In this document: positions 37,000 to 47,899 of the stretch, in pieces
Layout of the letters: every line of letters begins with the position of its first letter
Numbering within the stretch: the first letter of the stretch is position 1
NCBI RefSeq assembly: GCF_014648355.1
Contig: NZ_BMQY01000001.1
Coordinates: forward strand, 1,483,715 to 1,547,714
Length of the DNA stretch: 64,000 nt
Origin: Couchioplanes azureus
GTDB taxonomy: Bacteria; Actinomycetota; Actinomycetes; Mycobacteriales; Micromonosporaceae
Direction of reading: 5' to 3'
Notes under the pieces: model-generated
Seen by the model: only the letters and a program-made list of their open reading frames with translations
Told to the model about the DNA's origin: nothing
Databases searched by the model: none
Made by a program: the position numbers and the translations under genes

Positions 37000-37218
37000 G
37001 ACGCCGCCCCATCTCGCTCGATCATCCGCCGTCCTCCTGAAGGCTCAGGGCCCGCGCCTGCGCCGTGAGCTTCGTCAAGTCCGGCGTGTCGCTGGTCACC
37101 CTGATAACTCGTTGTTGTCGCGGCGACACGTTAGCGCGTGAGATCGCTCCCGCGGAAGTGATGAGGTATCACTTTCGGATACCGGTCAGTAGCATTGCGC
37201 AGCCCGGAGATCTCCTGG

Positions 37219-38424
37219 TCAGTCGGCTGCCGGCACCGGGTCGGCCGGCGGGCGGACCGCCATCCGCCGGCGGATCGCGGTCTTGAACCAGGCGTAATCC
37301 GGCAAACGGGCCAGCAGCGGCCCGGTCACCACCGTGATCAGGACGTATGCCGTGGCGAGCGGGGCCAGCTCGGGCTCGACGCCCGAGGCCACCGCGAGGC
37401 CGGCGATGACGATGGAGAACTCGCCCCGGGGCATGAGGGCGAGCCCGGCGCGTACCTGGCCGGGCAGGGCGATGCCGCGGCGCCGGGCCCCGAAGACGCC
37501 GGTCAGGATCTTGGTCAGCATGGTGAGCGCGGCGAGGCCCAGCGCCGGCAGCAGCACCGGCGGCATGGCGGCGGGGTCGGTGGAGAGGCCGAAGAACACG
37601 AAGAACACCGCGGCGAAGAGGTCACGCAGCGGCGACAGCATCTGCACCGCGCTGTGCGCGACCTGGCCGGAGAGCGCGATGCCGACGAGGAACGCGCCCA
37701 CGGCGGCGGACACGTGCAGCTCCGCGGCGACCCCGGCGACGAACAGGGTCAGTCCCAGCACGCTGAGCAGCAGCGCCTCGGCGTCCTTCACCGAGACGAA
37801 GTTCGAGATGGCGTTGCCGTAGCGGATCGCCACCACGAGGACCGCGACCACGGTGAGGACCGCGACCGCCAGGGCCTTCGCCCCGCCCAGCAGCCCGGCC
37901 CCGGCCAGGACGGCGGTCACCAGGGGCAGGTAGAACGCCATCGCCAGGTCCTCGATGACCAGCACCGAGAGGATCACCGGCGTCTCGCGGTTGCCCAGCC
38001 GGCCGAGGTCGGCGAGCACCTTGGCGATCACGCCGGACGACGAGACCCAGGTGATGCCGGCCAGCACCACCGCCGCCTCCCAGCCCCAGCCCAGCAGCAG
38101 CGCGAACGCCGCCCCGGGCAGGGCGTTGAGCAGCGCGTCGATGAGGCCGGCGGGGGCCGCCGCACGCAGGTTGCCGACGAGCTCGCTCGCCGAATACTCC
38201 AGGCCCAGCATCACCAGCAGCAGGATGACGCCGATCTCGGCGCCGACCTCGATGAACTGCTCGCTGGCCGAGAGCGGGACGAGGCCGCCGTGGCCGAAGG
38301 CGAGCCCGGCGAGCAGGTAGAGCGGGATCGGCGACAGCCCGATGCGACGGCCGAGCCGCCCGAGCATGCCGAGCGCGAAGAGAAGCGCGCCGACCTCGAT
38401 GAGAAGGATCGTCGTGCTGTGCAC
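37219..38424 (-). CDS. khtU: KhtU-like K+/H+ antiporter (CPA2 family)
   Basis: 401-residue integral membrane protein with about 12 helices, starting at GTG 38424; GAGG lies 6 nt ahead. CPA2 hallmarks are LYLLAGLAFGHGG, VMLGLEYSASEL, ITWVSSSGVIAKVLADLG and VEDLAMAFYLPLV, plus the later AAVGAFLVGIALSG. It lies 7 bp after a TrkA-C-domain gene, the arrangement of Bacillus KhtT-KhtU and of CpaA-type transporters, so potassium-proton exchange is the expected function. Ion specificity is not proven from sequence. Confidence 0.85.
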   Translation of the reverse strand: MHSTTILLIEVGALLFALGMLGRLGRRIGLSPIPLYLLAGLAFGHGGLVPLSASEQFIEVGAEIGVILLLVMLGLEYSASELVGNLRAAAPAGLIDALLNALPGAAFALLLGWGWEAAVVLAGITWVSSSGVIAKVLADLGRLGNRETPVILSVLVIEDLAMAFYLPLVTAVLAGAGLLGGAKALAVAVLTVVAVLVVAIRYGNAISNFVSVKDAEALLLSVLGLTLFVAGVAAELHVSAAVGAFLVGIALSGQVAHSAVQMLSPLRDLFAAVFFVFFGLSTDPAAMPPVLLPALGLAALTMLTKILTGVFGARRRGIALPGQVRAGLALMPRGEFSIVIAGLAVASGVEPELAPLATAYVLITVVTGPLLARLPDYAWFKTAIRRRMAVRPPADPVPAAD

Positions 38425-38431
38425 CGGCGCC

Positions 38432-38977
38432 TCAGTCGCCGTGTTCGCCGGCGAGGATGGCGGTGAGGCCACCCAGGCCGTCGCGGGTGCCGACGGCGAC
38501 GACCACGTCGTTCGCCTCGAAGACGATCGACGGCCCGGGCGAGGGGATCACCTCGCGGTCGCGCAGCACCGCCACGATCGACACGCCGGTGCGGGTGCGG
38601 GCGCGGGTGTCGCCCAGCCGGCGGCCGACGAAGGGGGAGCCGGCGGGCAGGGCGATCTGCTCGGTGAGCAGGCCCGCCGCCTGCTCGCGCAGGCCGGAGA
38701 GCTGGCCCAGCATGAGCGACGCGCCGAGGACGTCGGCCAGCGCCTCCGCCTCGTCGTCGGTCAGCGGTATCGAGGCGAGGCACGAGTCGGGGTCGTCCAC
38801 GTCGTAGAGGACCAGGTCGCGGCGGCCGTTGCGGTGCGAGACCACGCCGACCGTACGTCCCGACGACGTCACCAGGTCGTGGCGGACGCCGATGCCAGGA
38901 AGGGGTGTCTGCTCTACCCGTACGCGCACGAAGTCAACGGTAATGGGTGCGGGCTCGGAAGAGGTGTGACGCGGCAT
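38432..38977 (-). CDS. khtT: KhtT-like regulatory subunit with TrkA-C (RCK_C) domain
   Basis: 181 residues from ATG 38977. The N-terminal half is a charged alpha-beta domain (VRVRVEQTPLPGIGVRHDL). The C-terminal half is an RCK_C domain: GSPFVGRRLGDTRARTRTGVSIVAV...REVIPSPGPSIVFEANDVVVAVG. In CpaA and KhtT this domain senses c-di-AMP, so ligand gating of the downstream antiporter is inferred. The spacing to khtU is 7 bp, implying a shared transcript. Confidence 0.83.
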   Translation of the reverse strand: MPRHTSSEPAPITVDFVRVRVEQTPLPGIGVRHDLVTSSGRTVGVVSHRNGRRDLVLYDVDDPDSCLASIPLTDDEAEALADVLGASLMLGQLSGLREQAAGLLTEQIALPAGSPFVGRRLGDTRARTRTGVSIVAVLRDREVIPSPGPSIVFEANDVVVAVGTRDGLGGLTAILAGEHGD

Positions 38978-38993
38978 GGACTCGCCGACCTAG

Positions 38994-39017
38994 AGTTGAG
39001 TGGAATACGCTCAAGTC
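38994..39017 (+). promoter_or_regulatory. HAIR-type HspR operator of clpB
   Basis: TTGAGT-N7-GCTCAAG (38996-39015) is 61 bp before the clpB ATG and has the same half-sites as the dnaK operator. It indicates HspR control of clpB. Confidence 0.85.
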
Positions 39018-39075
39018 TCAGATTGCTGTACCACGCGGATGCTGCATCTCTTGGAAGATCCGATCAGGGGAGCTC

Positions 39076-41664
<2,589 letters not shown>

Positions 41665-41670
41665 GAACGA

Positions 41671-41703
41671 CGAAGGGCCCCGAGTCCGACTCGGGGCCCT
41701 TCG
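41671..41703 (+). terminator. Terminator of clpB
   Basis: CGAAGGGCCCCGAGT (41671-41685) and ACTCGGGGCCCTTCG (41689-41703) form a perfect 15-bp stem with a CCG loop, 7 bp after the stop. Confidence 0.88.
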
Positions 41704-41712
41704 CCGTCTTCG

Positions 41713-41892
41713 CTAGCTGGCCTTCGCCTCCCGCTGCCGGTAGGCGTGGGTCATGAGAATGTCCGTGAGGGCGTGCTCGCCCTCCTCGGACCAGATCCTG
41801 ATCCCGTCGCGGTGGAGCTGATACCGGACGTCCGTGTAGCGGGTGCTCGTGTCGTCATGGTGGACGACGGTCAGGGTGTCTGCGTGGGGCAT
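41713..41892 (-). CDS. Small conserved hypothetical protein
   Basis: 59 residues (MPHADTLTVVHHDDTSTRY), compact with a beta-rich look, ending HAYRQREAKAS. AAAGGA lies 12 nt upstream of ATG 41892, but GTG 41901 would place it at 3 nt, so the start is unsure. Convergent with clpB. No family is recognised. Confidence 0.5.
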   Translation of the reverse strand: MPHADTLTVVHHDDTSTRYTDVRYQLHRDGIRIWSEEGEHALTDILMTHAYRQREAKAS

Positions 41893-42242
41893 GGGACTCA
41901 CCGGTCCTTTGGGAAGAGTTCTGGGCGGCCGCGGCATTGGACACACGGCCCGCGCGATCTACGGTGCCCTGATCCGGTCCGTCTCGGCCCCGGCGATGGG
42001 TGAGCGGGGGCGGCGACTCGGTCGGGCACGGGACGACGCCGAGGGACTTTGCTGCCTGCGGCGCGCCACGAGATGGAAGTGTATGGGGCGGGATCGACTC
42101 CTGTCGCCCCTCAAACGAGCGACCTATTTCATCCGATTTCGTCCTACGTTGGGCGATGTTGCCACACATCCGGCGTCGCGTCCTCGGGTCCGTGGATCTG
42201 GCGTCAACCCGATACCGTGAGTGGATCTAGGAGGGAGCGCCG
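41893..42242. other. Intergenic region, no gene seen
   Basis: 350 bp carrying the divergent promoters of the small 41892 gene and the 42243 membrane protein. Slightly AT-rich near 42110-42160. The Shine-Dalgarno AGGAGGGAG lies directly before 42243. No RNA or repeat is seen. Confidence 0.5.
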
Positions 42243-43424
42243 ATGTATCCGGCAGCACCGGCACCGAAGTCACGTCCCACGGTCGTCACCGTCTCGTCGT
42301 ACCTGCTGTACTTCAGCGCCGCCGTGTCCATCCTCAGCGCGGTGCTCGCGCTGTTCACGGTCTCCACGATCTCGGACGTCTACCGCGACCTGTACGCGAG
42401 CGCCGACGAGGAGGGCCTCGAGGTCGTGGTCGTCATCGCGATCGTCGTCGGGGTGGTCGTCAACATCCTGATCGGCGCCGGCCTGGCGATCCTTGCCATC
42501 TTCAACAACCGGGGACGCCAGGGCTCCCGCGTCACCACCTGGGTCATCGGCGGCATCTTCCTCTGCTGCAACGGCTTCGGCCTGCTCGGCAACGCCGCGA
42601 CCAGCGGCATGAACCTCGACACCGGCAACACCGGCGGGCCGAGCCAGAGCGAGATCGATCAGCGGCTCGCCGAGGAGCTACCGAGCTGGTACGCGCCGAT
42701 CACGGTGACGCTGACCGTGCTGCTCGTGGTGGCGATGCTCGCAGCCCTGATCCTGCTGATGCTGCCGGCGGCGAACGCGTACTTCCGCAAGCCGCAGGCG
42801 ACCTGGGACCCGTCCATGCCGTATCCGTACCCGTATCCCTACCCCGGGCAGCCGGGCTACCCGCAGCAGGCGGGCTACCCCCAGCCGGGCTATCCCCAGC
42901 CGGGTTATCCACAGGCCGGTCACCCGCAGACCGGATATCCACAGGGCGGCGGTTATCCCCAGGCGGGACCCGGGCAGCAGCCCGCGTACCCGGCGTCGGG
43001 CGGCTTCCCGGCCTATCCGGGAAGCCCCGAGCAGCCGACCCCACCGCCGTCTCCGGCCGGTGGCAACCCGCCGCACACCGGCACTGTCCCGGCGACGGAT
43101 CCCTGGGGTGCGCCCGCGTCGTCTTCCGACGCCTCGCCGCCGCCTGCCCCTCCCACCGGGTCCTCGGAATCGGCCGCCGGGACTTCGCATTCGTCAGCCG
43201 GTGCCCCGGGCGGGCCTGGCTCGTCCGCCGGGCCTGGCTCGTCCGCCGGGGTCGTGGGCGGGGCTGACTCGTCTGCCGGAGCAGGGTCGTCTGCCGGGGC
43301 GGGCTCGTCTGCCGGGGCCGGGTCGTCCCCCGAGGCCGGCTCGTCCGCCGGGTCGTCGGAGCCGGGGTCGGCGCCGGACTCGCCGCCGGATCAGCCGGGT
43401 CGTCAGCCCACCGATCCGGCCTGA
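42243..43424 (+). CDS. Tetraspan-like membrane protein with Tyr/Pro and Ser/Gly-rich tail
   Basis: 393 residues from ATG 42243, with a perfect ribosome site AGGAGGG. Residues 1-185 contain four membrane helices (SYLLYFSAAVSILSAVLAL, VVVIAIVVGVVVNILIGAG, TWVIGGIFLCCNGFGLLG, ITVTLTVLLVVAMLAALIL). Then come short repeats QPGYPQ/PYPYPYP, and a Ser-Ala-Gly-rich tail SSAGAGSSAG. It is a tandem paralog of the next gene. Function unknown; the hydrophilic repeat tail probably lies in the cytoplasm. Confidence 0.68.
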   Translation: MYPAAPAPKSRPTVVTVSSYLLYFSAAVSILSAVLALFTVSTISDVYRDLYASADEEGLEVVVVIAIVVGVVVNILIGAGLAILAIFNNRGRQGSRVTTWVIGGIFLCCNGFGLLGNAATSGMNLDTGNTGGPSQSEIDQRLAEELPSWYAPITVTLTVLLVVAMLAALILLMLPAANAYFRKPQATWDPSMPYPYPYPYPGQPGYPQQAGYPQPGYPQPGYPQAGHPQTGYPQGGGYPQAGPGQQPAYPASGGFPAYPGSPEQPTPPPSPAGGNPPHTGTVPATDPWGAPASSSDASPPPAPPTGSSESAAGTSHSSAGAPGGPGSSAGPGSSAGVVGGADSSAGAGSSAGAGSSAGAGSSPEAGSSAGSSEPGSAPDSPPDQPGRQPTDPA

Positions 43425-43438
43425 CGGCCGTTCCCTCG

Positions 43439-43466
43439 CGCGCCGCCGGGTAAGCCCGGCGGCGCG
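43439..43466 (+). terminator. Terminator between the two membrane paralogs
   Basis: CGCGCCGCCGGG (43439-43450) pairs with CCCGGCGGCGCG (43455-43466) around TAAG, 12 bp, 14 bp past the stop of the first paralog. Confidence 0.75.
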
Positions 43467-43515
43467 TGTCGCGTCCGGGTAGGTTCGTCCGCAACGGATC
43501 ACCCGGGAGACCTCC

Positions 43516-44727
43516 ATGACGTACGCAGCGCCGCCTCCGGCCGAGGCCGCCCCGCCACCCACGCCCGCCGCGGCGCCCCGCCGGCCGGCATCGATCGGCA
43601 TCGCGTCGGTCCTGCTGATCGTCATGGCGGTGGTGGGCCTGGCGTACGCGGTGGCGACCCTCGCGACCGCCCCCGGCACGGTCGAGCGGTTCCGCGACAC
43701 CGCCGGCAACAGCGAGGACGTCGACGGCTTCGTCACCGTGCTGTGGATCGGCGCGGCCATGGGCGCGGTCCTGGCGGTCATCCTGTTCGCGCTCTACATC
43801 GTGCTCGCGATGGGCTTGCGCCGGGGCAGCAACGGCTTCCGCATCGCGACCCTGGTGGTGTGCGCGCTCGGGCTCCTCGCGGGCTGCGCCTCCACGGTGA
43901 CGGTGGGGCTCCAGCGCGACGGCGACTCGGCGCCGGGATCCCTGGGACAGGCGCTGGCCGAGGCGTACCCGGACTCCTGGATCGGCCTCAACGTCGGGCT
44001 GGCTATCGCCCAGATGGTCGGCTATGTGCTGGTGGGCGTACTGCTGCTGGCCGCGCCCCGGGAGTTCTTCGGGCGACCGCCGAAGCCCGCGCCGGCGGAT
44101 CCGTTCGCCGCGACCGGCGGAGCGCCGGCGGGCTACGGGACTGTGCAGGGTGGATACCCGCCGGCACCGGTGTACGGCGCGCCCTATCCGGGAGGCCAGG
44201 CACCGCATGCGGGAGGTCCGGCGCCGCATCCCACGGGTCCGGCATCGTTCTCCGCGGGTCCGGCGCCGTTCTCCGCGGGTCCGGCGTGGCATCCTGCAGG
44301 TCCGGCGCCGTCCTCCGCAGGTCCAGCGCCGCAGCCAGCGGGTCCAGCGCCGCAGCCAGCGGGTCCAGCGCCGCAGCCAGCGGGTCCAGCGCCGCAGCCA
44401 GCGGGTCCAGCGCCGCACCCGGGCGGGCCGGGGCCGTATTCCGCGGGTCCTGGGCCGTATCCGGGAGGCCCGGCGTCGGCGATGCCCGGACCCTCGGCGC
44501 AGGAATCCGAGGGGCCGAGCCCGTGGGCACCCCCGCAACCCATGACGCCCACCGCGCCCCTGCCGTCGCCTAACCCCGCGCACCCTTCGCCGGAGCCCCA
44601 CGAACCTTCGTCGGCGTCCCCTTCTCCGGGCGGGCCCCATCCTTCGTCGGTGTCACCTCCTCCGGCGGCGCCCGGTCTTTCGTCGGCTGCGGACGATCAT
44701 TCTCCAAGCGCGCACGACCCTTCCTAG
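43516..44727 (+). CDS. Tetraspan-like membrane protein with heptad GPAPQPA repeats
   Basis: 403 residues from ATG 43516; ACCCGGGAGA precedes it. Residues 25-195 have four membrane helices (SVLLIVMAVVGLAYAVATL, LWIGAAMGAVLAVILFALYI, VVCALGLLAGCASTVTVG, GYVLVGVLLLAAPREFF). The tail is Pro/Ala/Gly-rich with at least four exact PAGPAPQ heptads. The topology and tail match the preceding gene, although the sequence has diverged. Function unknown. Confidence 0.65.
   Translation: MTYAAPPPAEAAPPPTPAAAPRRPASIGIASVLLIVMAVVGLAYAVATLATAPGTVERFRDTAGNSEDVDGFVTVLWIGAAMGAVLAVILFALYIVLAMGLRRGSNGFRIATLVVCALGLLAGCASTVTVGLQRDGDSAPGSLGQALAEAYPDSWIGLNVGLAIAQMVGYVLVGVLLLAAPREFFGRPPKPAPADPFAATGGAPAGYGTVQGGYPPAPVYGAPYPGGQAPHAGGPAPHPTGPASFSAGPAPFSAGPAWHPAGPAPSSAGPAPQPAGPAPQPAGPAPQPAGPAPQPAGPAPHPGGPGPYSAGPGPYPGGPASAMPGPSAQESEGPSPWAPPQPMTPTAPLPSPNPAHPSPEPHEPSSASPSPGGPHPSSVSPPPAAPGLSSAADDHSPSAHDPS
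44321..44414. repeat. 21-bp coding repeats (PAGPAPQ heptads)
   Basis: Four consecutive exact copies of GCCGCAGCCAGCGGGTCCA.. (21 bp each; 44328, 44349, 44370, 44391), with imperfect flanking copies. Confidence 0.85.
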
Positions 44728-44804
44728 ACGCGCACGCTCCTTCGCCCGAGCACCGGCGCGGCGAGCGCCGGGTCCCGAGTGTCGAGTGCCGGGCGGCGGG
44801 TAAC

Positions 44805-44944
44805 GGACGCCGATGTCGGGTGCCGGGCGGTGGGTCCGGGTGCCGGACGCCGATGTCGGGTGCCGGGCGGTGGGTCCGGGTGCCGGACGCCGATGTCGGG
44901 TGCCGGGCGGTGGGTCCGGGTGCCGGACGCCGATGTCGGGTGCC
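44805..44944. repeat. 40-bp non-coding tandem repeat, 3.5 exact copies
   Basis: The unit starting GGACGCCGATGTCGGGTGCC is repeated identically at 44805, 44845 and 44885, with a 20-bp partial copy at 44925. Because 40 is not a multiple of three, a coding role is unlikely. No spacers, so it is not a CRISPR array. Confidence 0.92.
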
Positions 44945-45362
44945 GAGCGCCGGGTGACGAGTGCTGTGTCGGATGGCGGTTGCCGGTGTTCGGAGGGCGT
45001 CGATGGTTGCGGGCAGTGGCGGGATTCACCGTCGCCGGACCAATCCACGGGTGCCGCTGGGTGCGGATCTACCGTCAATAGCCCGGGAGGGTCCTCTCCG
45101 GACTACCGGTCCAGCTGAAGAGGGACATGATATCGACGGTTGTACGTCACCCGAACGGGTAGCGTTGTGCGACAAGGGTCTCTTTGCTGACGCTGTCCGG
45201 ACGGGCTTTCGCCGAGGACGGACAGATGTGTGTGGATGACATCGGTGTCAGTCCGTACTCGGTCGATGACCGTCGTTGTCTCGGTCCTCGGGAGCCGGGG
45301 CTGCCAAAAGCGCTTTGAGCTGCATCTATGCCGATAGTCGCGGAGTGGCTGGAGGGGGTACA

Positions 45363-45395
45363 GTTAACAATATTTCCTGTTACCGGCAAGTTAAC
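45363..45395. promoter_or_regulatory. Paired GTTAAC sites in an AT-rich island
   Basis: GTTAAC occurs at 45363-45368 and 45390-45395, 27 bp apart, around AATATTTCCTGTTACCGG. The self-palindromic pair in a low-GC patch may be an operator or a promoter of a lost gene. Confidence 0.3.
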
Positions 45396-45881
45396 TACGT
45401 GCGTCAATCGTTCCTTTCCGCCCCGCCAGGGCAGATCGTTCCGGTTTCCGGACAGCCAGTACGCTCGATGTCATGGAAGCCCACCACGACCTGCGTAAAT
45501 TCATCACTGAATTGCCCGTCGCGCAGCGTTGTGCCGTGCTTTCATCGGGTCGTGAAGGCGACTGTGGCGCACAACCTCGCCGTGTGACCGTGCCATACAC
45601 GGTGGGTTCAGTGAGCGGGCGGCCGCTGGTCGGTCGGCGTACTGATCGCGAAATCGAAATGTGGGGTCCCTCACTCCCGGGGTGGGGATCGAGGAGCTCG
45701 ACGGTGTTGGACAGCGACCAGACGGCGACTGAGGCGTTGCAGGAGGCAGAGACCGAAGTCGGTGTCGCGGGAATGGTGGATCGGGGTGCGGGCGCCGCCG
45801 TGCGGGGTGCCGGACCGGCGTGTCGATCGCCCTACCGTTTGATCGACTTCGGCCTTACGGCCTGAAAGTCAGCCGGTTCGT

Positions 45882-45899
45882 TCCTGCGCACATGCAGGA
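45882..45899. promoter_or_regulatory. Inverted repeat upstream of the ArsR gene
   Basis: TCCTGC (45882-45887) and GCAGGA (45894-45899), 6-bp arms with a 6-bp spacer, lie 24 bp before the ArsR start. Possible autoregulatory operator. Confidence 0.4.
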
Positions 45900-45922
45900 G
45901 AATCGATGCAGTTGGTGGAAGG

Positions 45923-46300
45923 ATGGAGATCGTGGGAACTGCGTTGGCGGAAATGACAATGCCTCAGATCTCGCCGCTGGCCGGCGAGCCTATTGAACGT
46001 GCCGATGCGGAGCGGCTGGCCGGGGTGCTCAAGGCACTCGCGGACCCCGCCCGGCTCCGGCTGCTCAGCCTCATCCAGTCCGCTTCGGATGGAGAAGCGT
46101 GCGTTTGCGACCTCACCGCGCCGTTGGGGTTGTCGCAGCCGACCGTGAGCCACCACCTGCGGATCCTGACCGAGGCGGGCCTGCTCGAGCGCGAGAAGCG
46201 CGGCGTGTGGGCCTACTACCGCCTGGTCCCGACCGCGATCGCCACGATCGCGGACCTGCTCACCCCGCCGCGCAAGCGGGCCACGAAGAAGGCCCGCTGA
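45923..46300 (+). CDS. ArsR/SmtB-family regulator with a CVC motif
   Basis: About 125 residues from ATG 45923, with in-frame GTG 45932 or ATG 45953 as alternatives. The winged helix reads RLAGVLKALADPARLRLLSLI, then GEACVCDLTAPLGLSQPTVSHHLRIL and LEREKRGVWAYYR. The Cys-Val-Cys pair before the recognition helix is the metalloid-binding signature of classic ArsR repressors, so response to arsenite or antimonite is plausible. No ars transporter or reductase gene is nearby, so its target is distant or the gene is orphaned. Confidence 0.85.
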   Translation: MEIVGTALAEMTMPQISPLAGEPIERADAERLAGVLKALADPARLRLLSLIQSASDGEACVCDLTAPLGLSQPTVSHHLRILTEAGLLEREKRGVWAYYRLVPTAIATIADLLTPPRKRATKKAR

Positions 46301-47081
46301 CGCTGGGCCGGTTGTGGGGCAAGCCCGTTGTCACCGGGCGGGCTCCGCGAGAGAACCGCTGACGGGGAAGCCTGCCCACCAGGCTCGTACGGCGGTCTTC
46401 AAGGGACTTGACCGGGGTCGGCCGGATCGCGAGAGGGTTCGTTCCTTCAGGACGGACCGGGAAGCGGTCGTGCCGGCGCCGGACCATCGCGGGAGATGCC
46501 CGCTCCGACCTGACGGGCCACGGGCAGGCCCGCTCAGGGAGGGCGGTGCATCCTTCGGGCAGCTCGCGGAGTCGAACCGGCAGGCCAGGGTGACGACCCA
46601 CCGGCTTCCAGCCCACCTGGAAGCGGGCCGACCGGACCGGGCCGACGGGATGCGGGCTTACCGCAGCGGGCCGACCGTAGCGGGCCGACCACAGCGGGCC
46701 GACGGGATGCGGGCCTACCGCAGCGGGCCGACCGTAGCGGGCCGACCACAGCGGGCCGACGGGATGCGGGCCTACCGCAGCGGGCCGACCGATTGCGGGC
46801 CCACTGCAGTCGGCCGACCGCAGTGGGCCGACCGGATGCGGGCCTACCGCAGCGGGCCGACCGGCAGAAGTAACCCGGCAACCGGCAGGAAGCGTGCCAA
46901 GCCGGTCCAGGCCTGTGGAAAGGCACACCGGTCGGCAGGGCGGCTTTGGTACAACGACAGAAGTGGCAAGACCGCCGGGACAGCGGCGGACAGGTGCCTG
47001 GCGTCACCCGGATCGTCGAGCGTGACGCCAGGCGGGACACCTCCATCAGGATCCACCCCCGAGGACCCGAGGAGTCGACGG
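46301..47081. other. 780-bp region with 57-bp repeats, not confidently coding
   Basis: Holds the 57-bp repeat array. A continuous forward frame runs through it into the aldolase gene, but it looks arginine/glycine-rich and shows no family likeness. The ribosome site GAGGAG at 47069 supports a fresh start at 47082, so this stretch is probably leader or non-coding DNA. Confidence 0.55.
46641..46864. repeat. 57-bp tandem repeat
   Basis: The unit starting GCCGACGGGATGCGGGCTTA occurs at 46641 and, with one base change, at 46698 and 46755 (the last diverging near 46790); a partial copy starts at 46827. The length is a multiple of three, so the array stays open as a 19-residue repeat MRAYRSGPTVAGRPQRADG-like. 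Confidence 0.88.
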
Positions 47082-47762
47082 TTGAACTACGTGCCCGGTG
47101 ACCTGCGTGACCAGCTCGCGCACGTGGGCTACGACGTGGTCCAGGCCGGATTGGTCTGTGGATCGGGCGGGAATCTGTCCGCCCGCATTCCCGACGAGGA
47201 AGCCTGCTGGGTGACCGCGAGCGGTGCCTGGCTGGATCGGCTGAGCCGGTCGTCGTTCGCGCCGGTGCGCATCGCCGACGGTGCGCCCGCCGCCCTGGGC
47301 ACCGGCGGCGTGCCGGTGCCGCGCCTGACGCCGACGACGGAGCTGGCGCTCCATCTCGCGCTCTACCGGGCGCGCCCGGACGTCAACGCCATCGTCCACC
47401 TGCATCCCCAGACGGCGCTGCTGCTGGATGCCCTGGGTGAGCACATCAGGATCGTGACCACCGATCATGCGTACTACCTGACGCGGGTGTCGACCGTGCC
47501 GTTCCGGCTGCCCGGCAGTGCCGAGGTGGCGGCGTTGACCGCGGCGATGGCCGCCGACGGCACCAACTGCCTGGTCCTGAGCCAGCACGGCTGCGTGGTC
47601 ATGGCGGACAGCGTGGAGCTCGCCCACAAGCGGGCGCGCAACCTCGAGGAGGCCGCCCAGCTCACCTATCGGGCGCTCACCCTCGGTCGGCTGGACAACC
47701 TCCGCGAGGTTCCGGAGGAGTTCCTGGACCGCCTGGCCGGCAGCCAGCCCGTCACCGTCTGA
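47082..47762 (+). CDS. Class II aldolase/adducin family protein
   Basis: 226 residues, starting at TTG 47082, 7 nt after GAGGAG. It begins LNYVPGDLRDQLAHVGYDVV, then GSGGNLSARIPDEEACWVTASG. Zinc-ligand histidines occur in AIVHLHPQTALLL and in the C-terminal VLSQHGCVVMADS. Members are fuculose/ribulose-phosphate aldolases or epimerases acting on phosphorylated sugars; the substrate cannot be assigned. GTG 47091 is a less likely start. Confidence 0.82.
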   Translation: MNYVPGDLRDQLAHVGYDVVQAGLVCGSGGNLSARIPDEEACWVTASGAWLDRLSRSSFAPVRIADGAPAALGTGGVPVPRLTPTTELALHLALYRARPDVNAIVHLHPQTALLLDALGEHIRIVTTDHAYYLTRVSTVPFRLPGSAEVAALTAAMAADGTNCLVLSQHGCVVMADSVELAHKRARNLEEAAQLTYRALTLGRLDNLREVPEEFLDRLAGSQPVTV

Positions 47763-47899
47763 GCGACGGCGAAGGCCGCGCCGGCCGCGGGGCGGCCCGG
47801 CCCGGGCAGACTAGCCGGGGGCGGCCAGCCAGGACGGGCCAGCCGGGCGAGCCGGCACCGCCTCGTGTGGCGTCTCGGCTGCAGTGAGGCCCGTCCGCT

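Larger units (their letters stand above)
44728..45922. other. 1.2-kb gene-poor region with tandem repeats and a low-GC stretch
   Basis: Contains the 40-bp tandem array (44805-44944) and, from about 45120 to 45470, DNA of visibly lower GC than the surroundings, with two GTTAAC sites. A 130-codon frame at 45473-45865 is the only candidate gene and has no Shine-Dalgarno or known domain. I would not call a gene here. Confidence 0.55.

Noticed and set aside
42905..42913. TTATCCACA inside the 42243 gene, a possible DnaA box
   Set aside because: It arises from the repeated YPQ codons (TAT CCA CAG) of the coding repeat and is an isolated copy.
45473..45865. 130-residue ORF as a gene
   Set aside because: There is no Shine-Dalgarno, no domain, and composition drifts from normal codon usage along the frame.
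44805..46864. CRISPR array
   Set aside because: Both repeat arrays are contiguous copies without unique spacers, and there are no cas genes.
46314..47081. N-terminal extension of the class II aldolase
   Set aside because: The aldolase homology starts at 47082, directly after a good ribosome site, and the upstream frame is repeat sequence with no homology. Kept only as a hypothesis in the findings.
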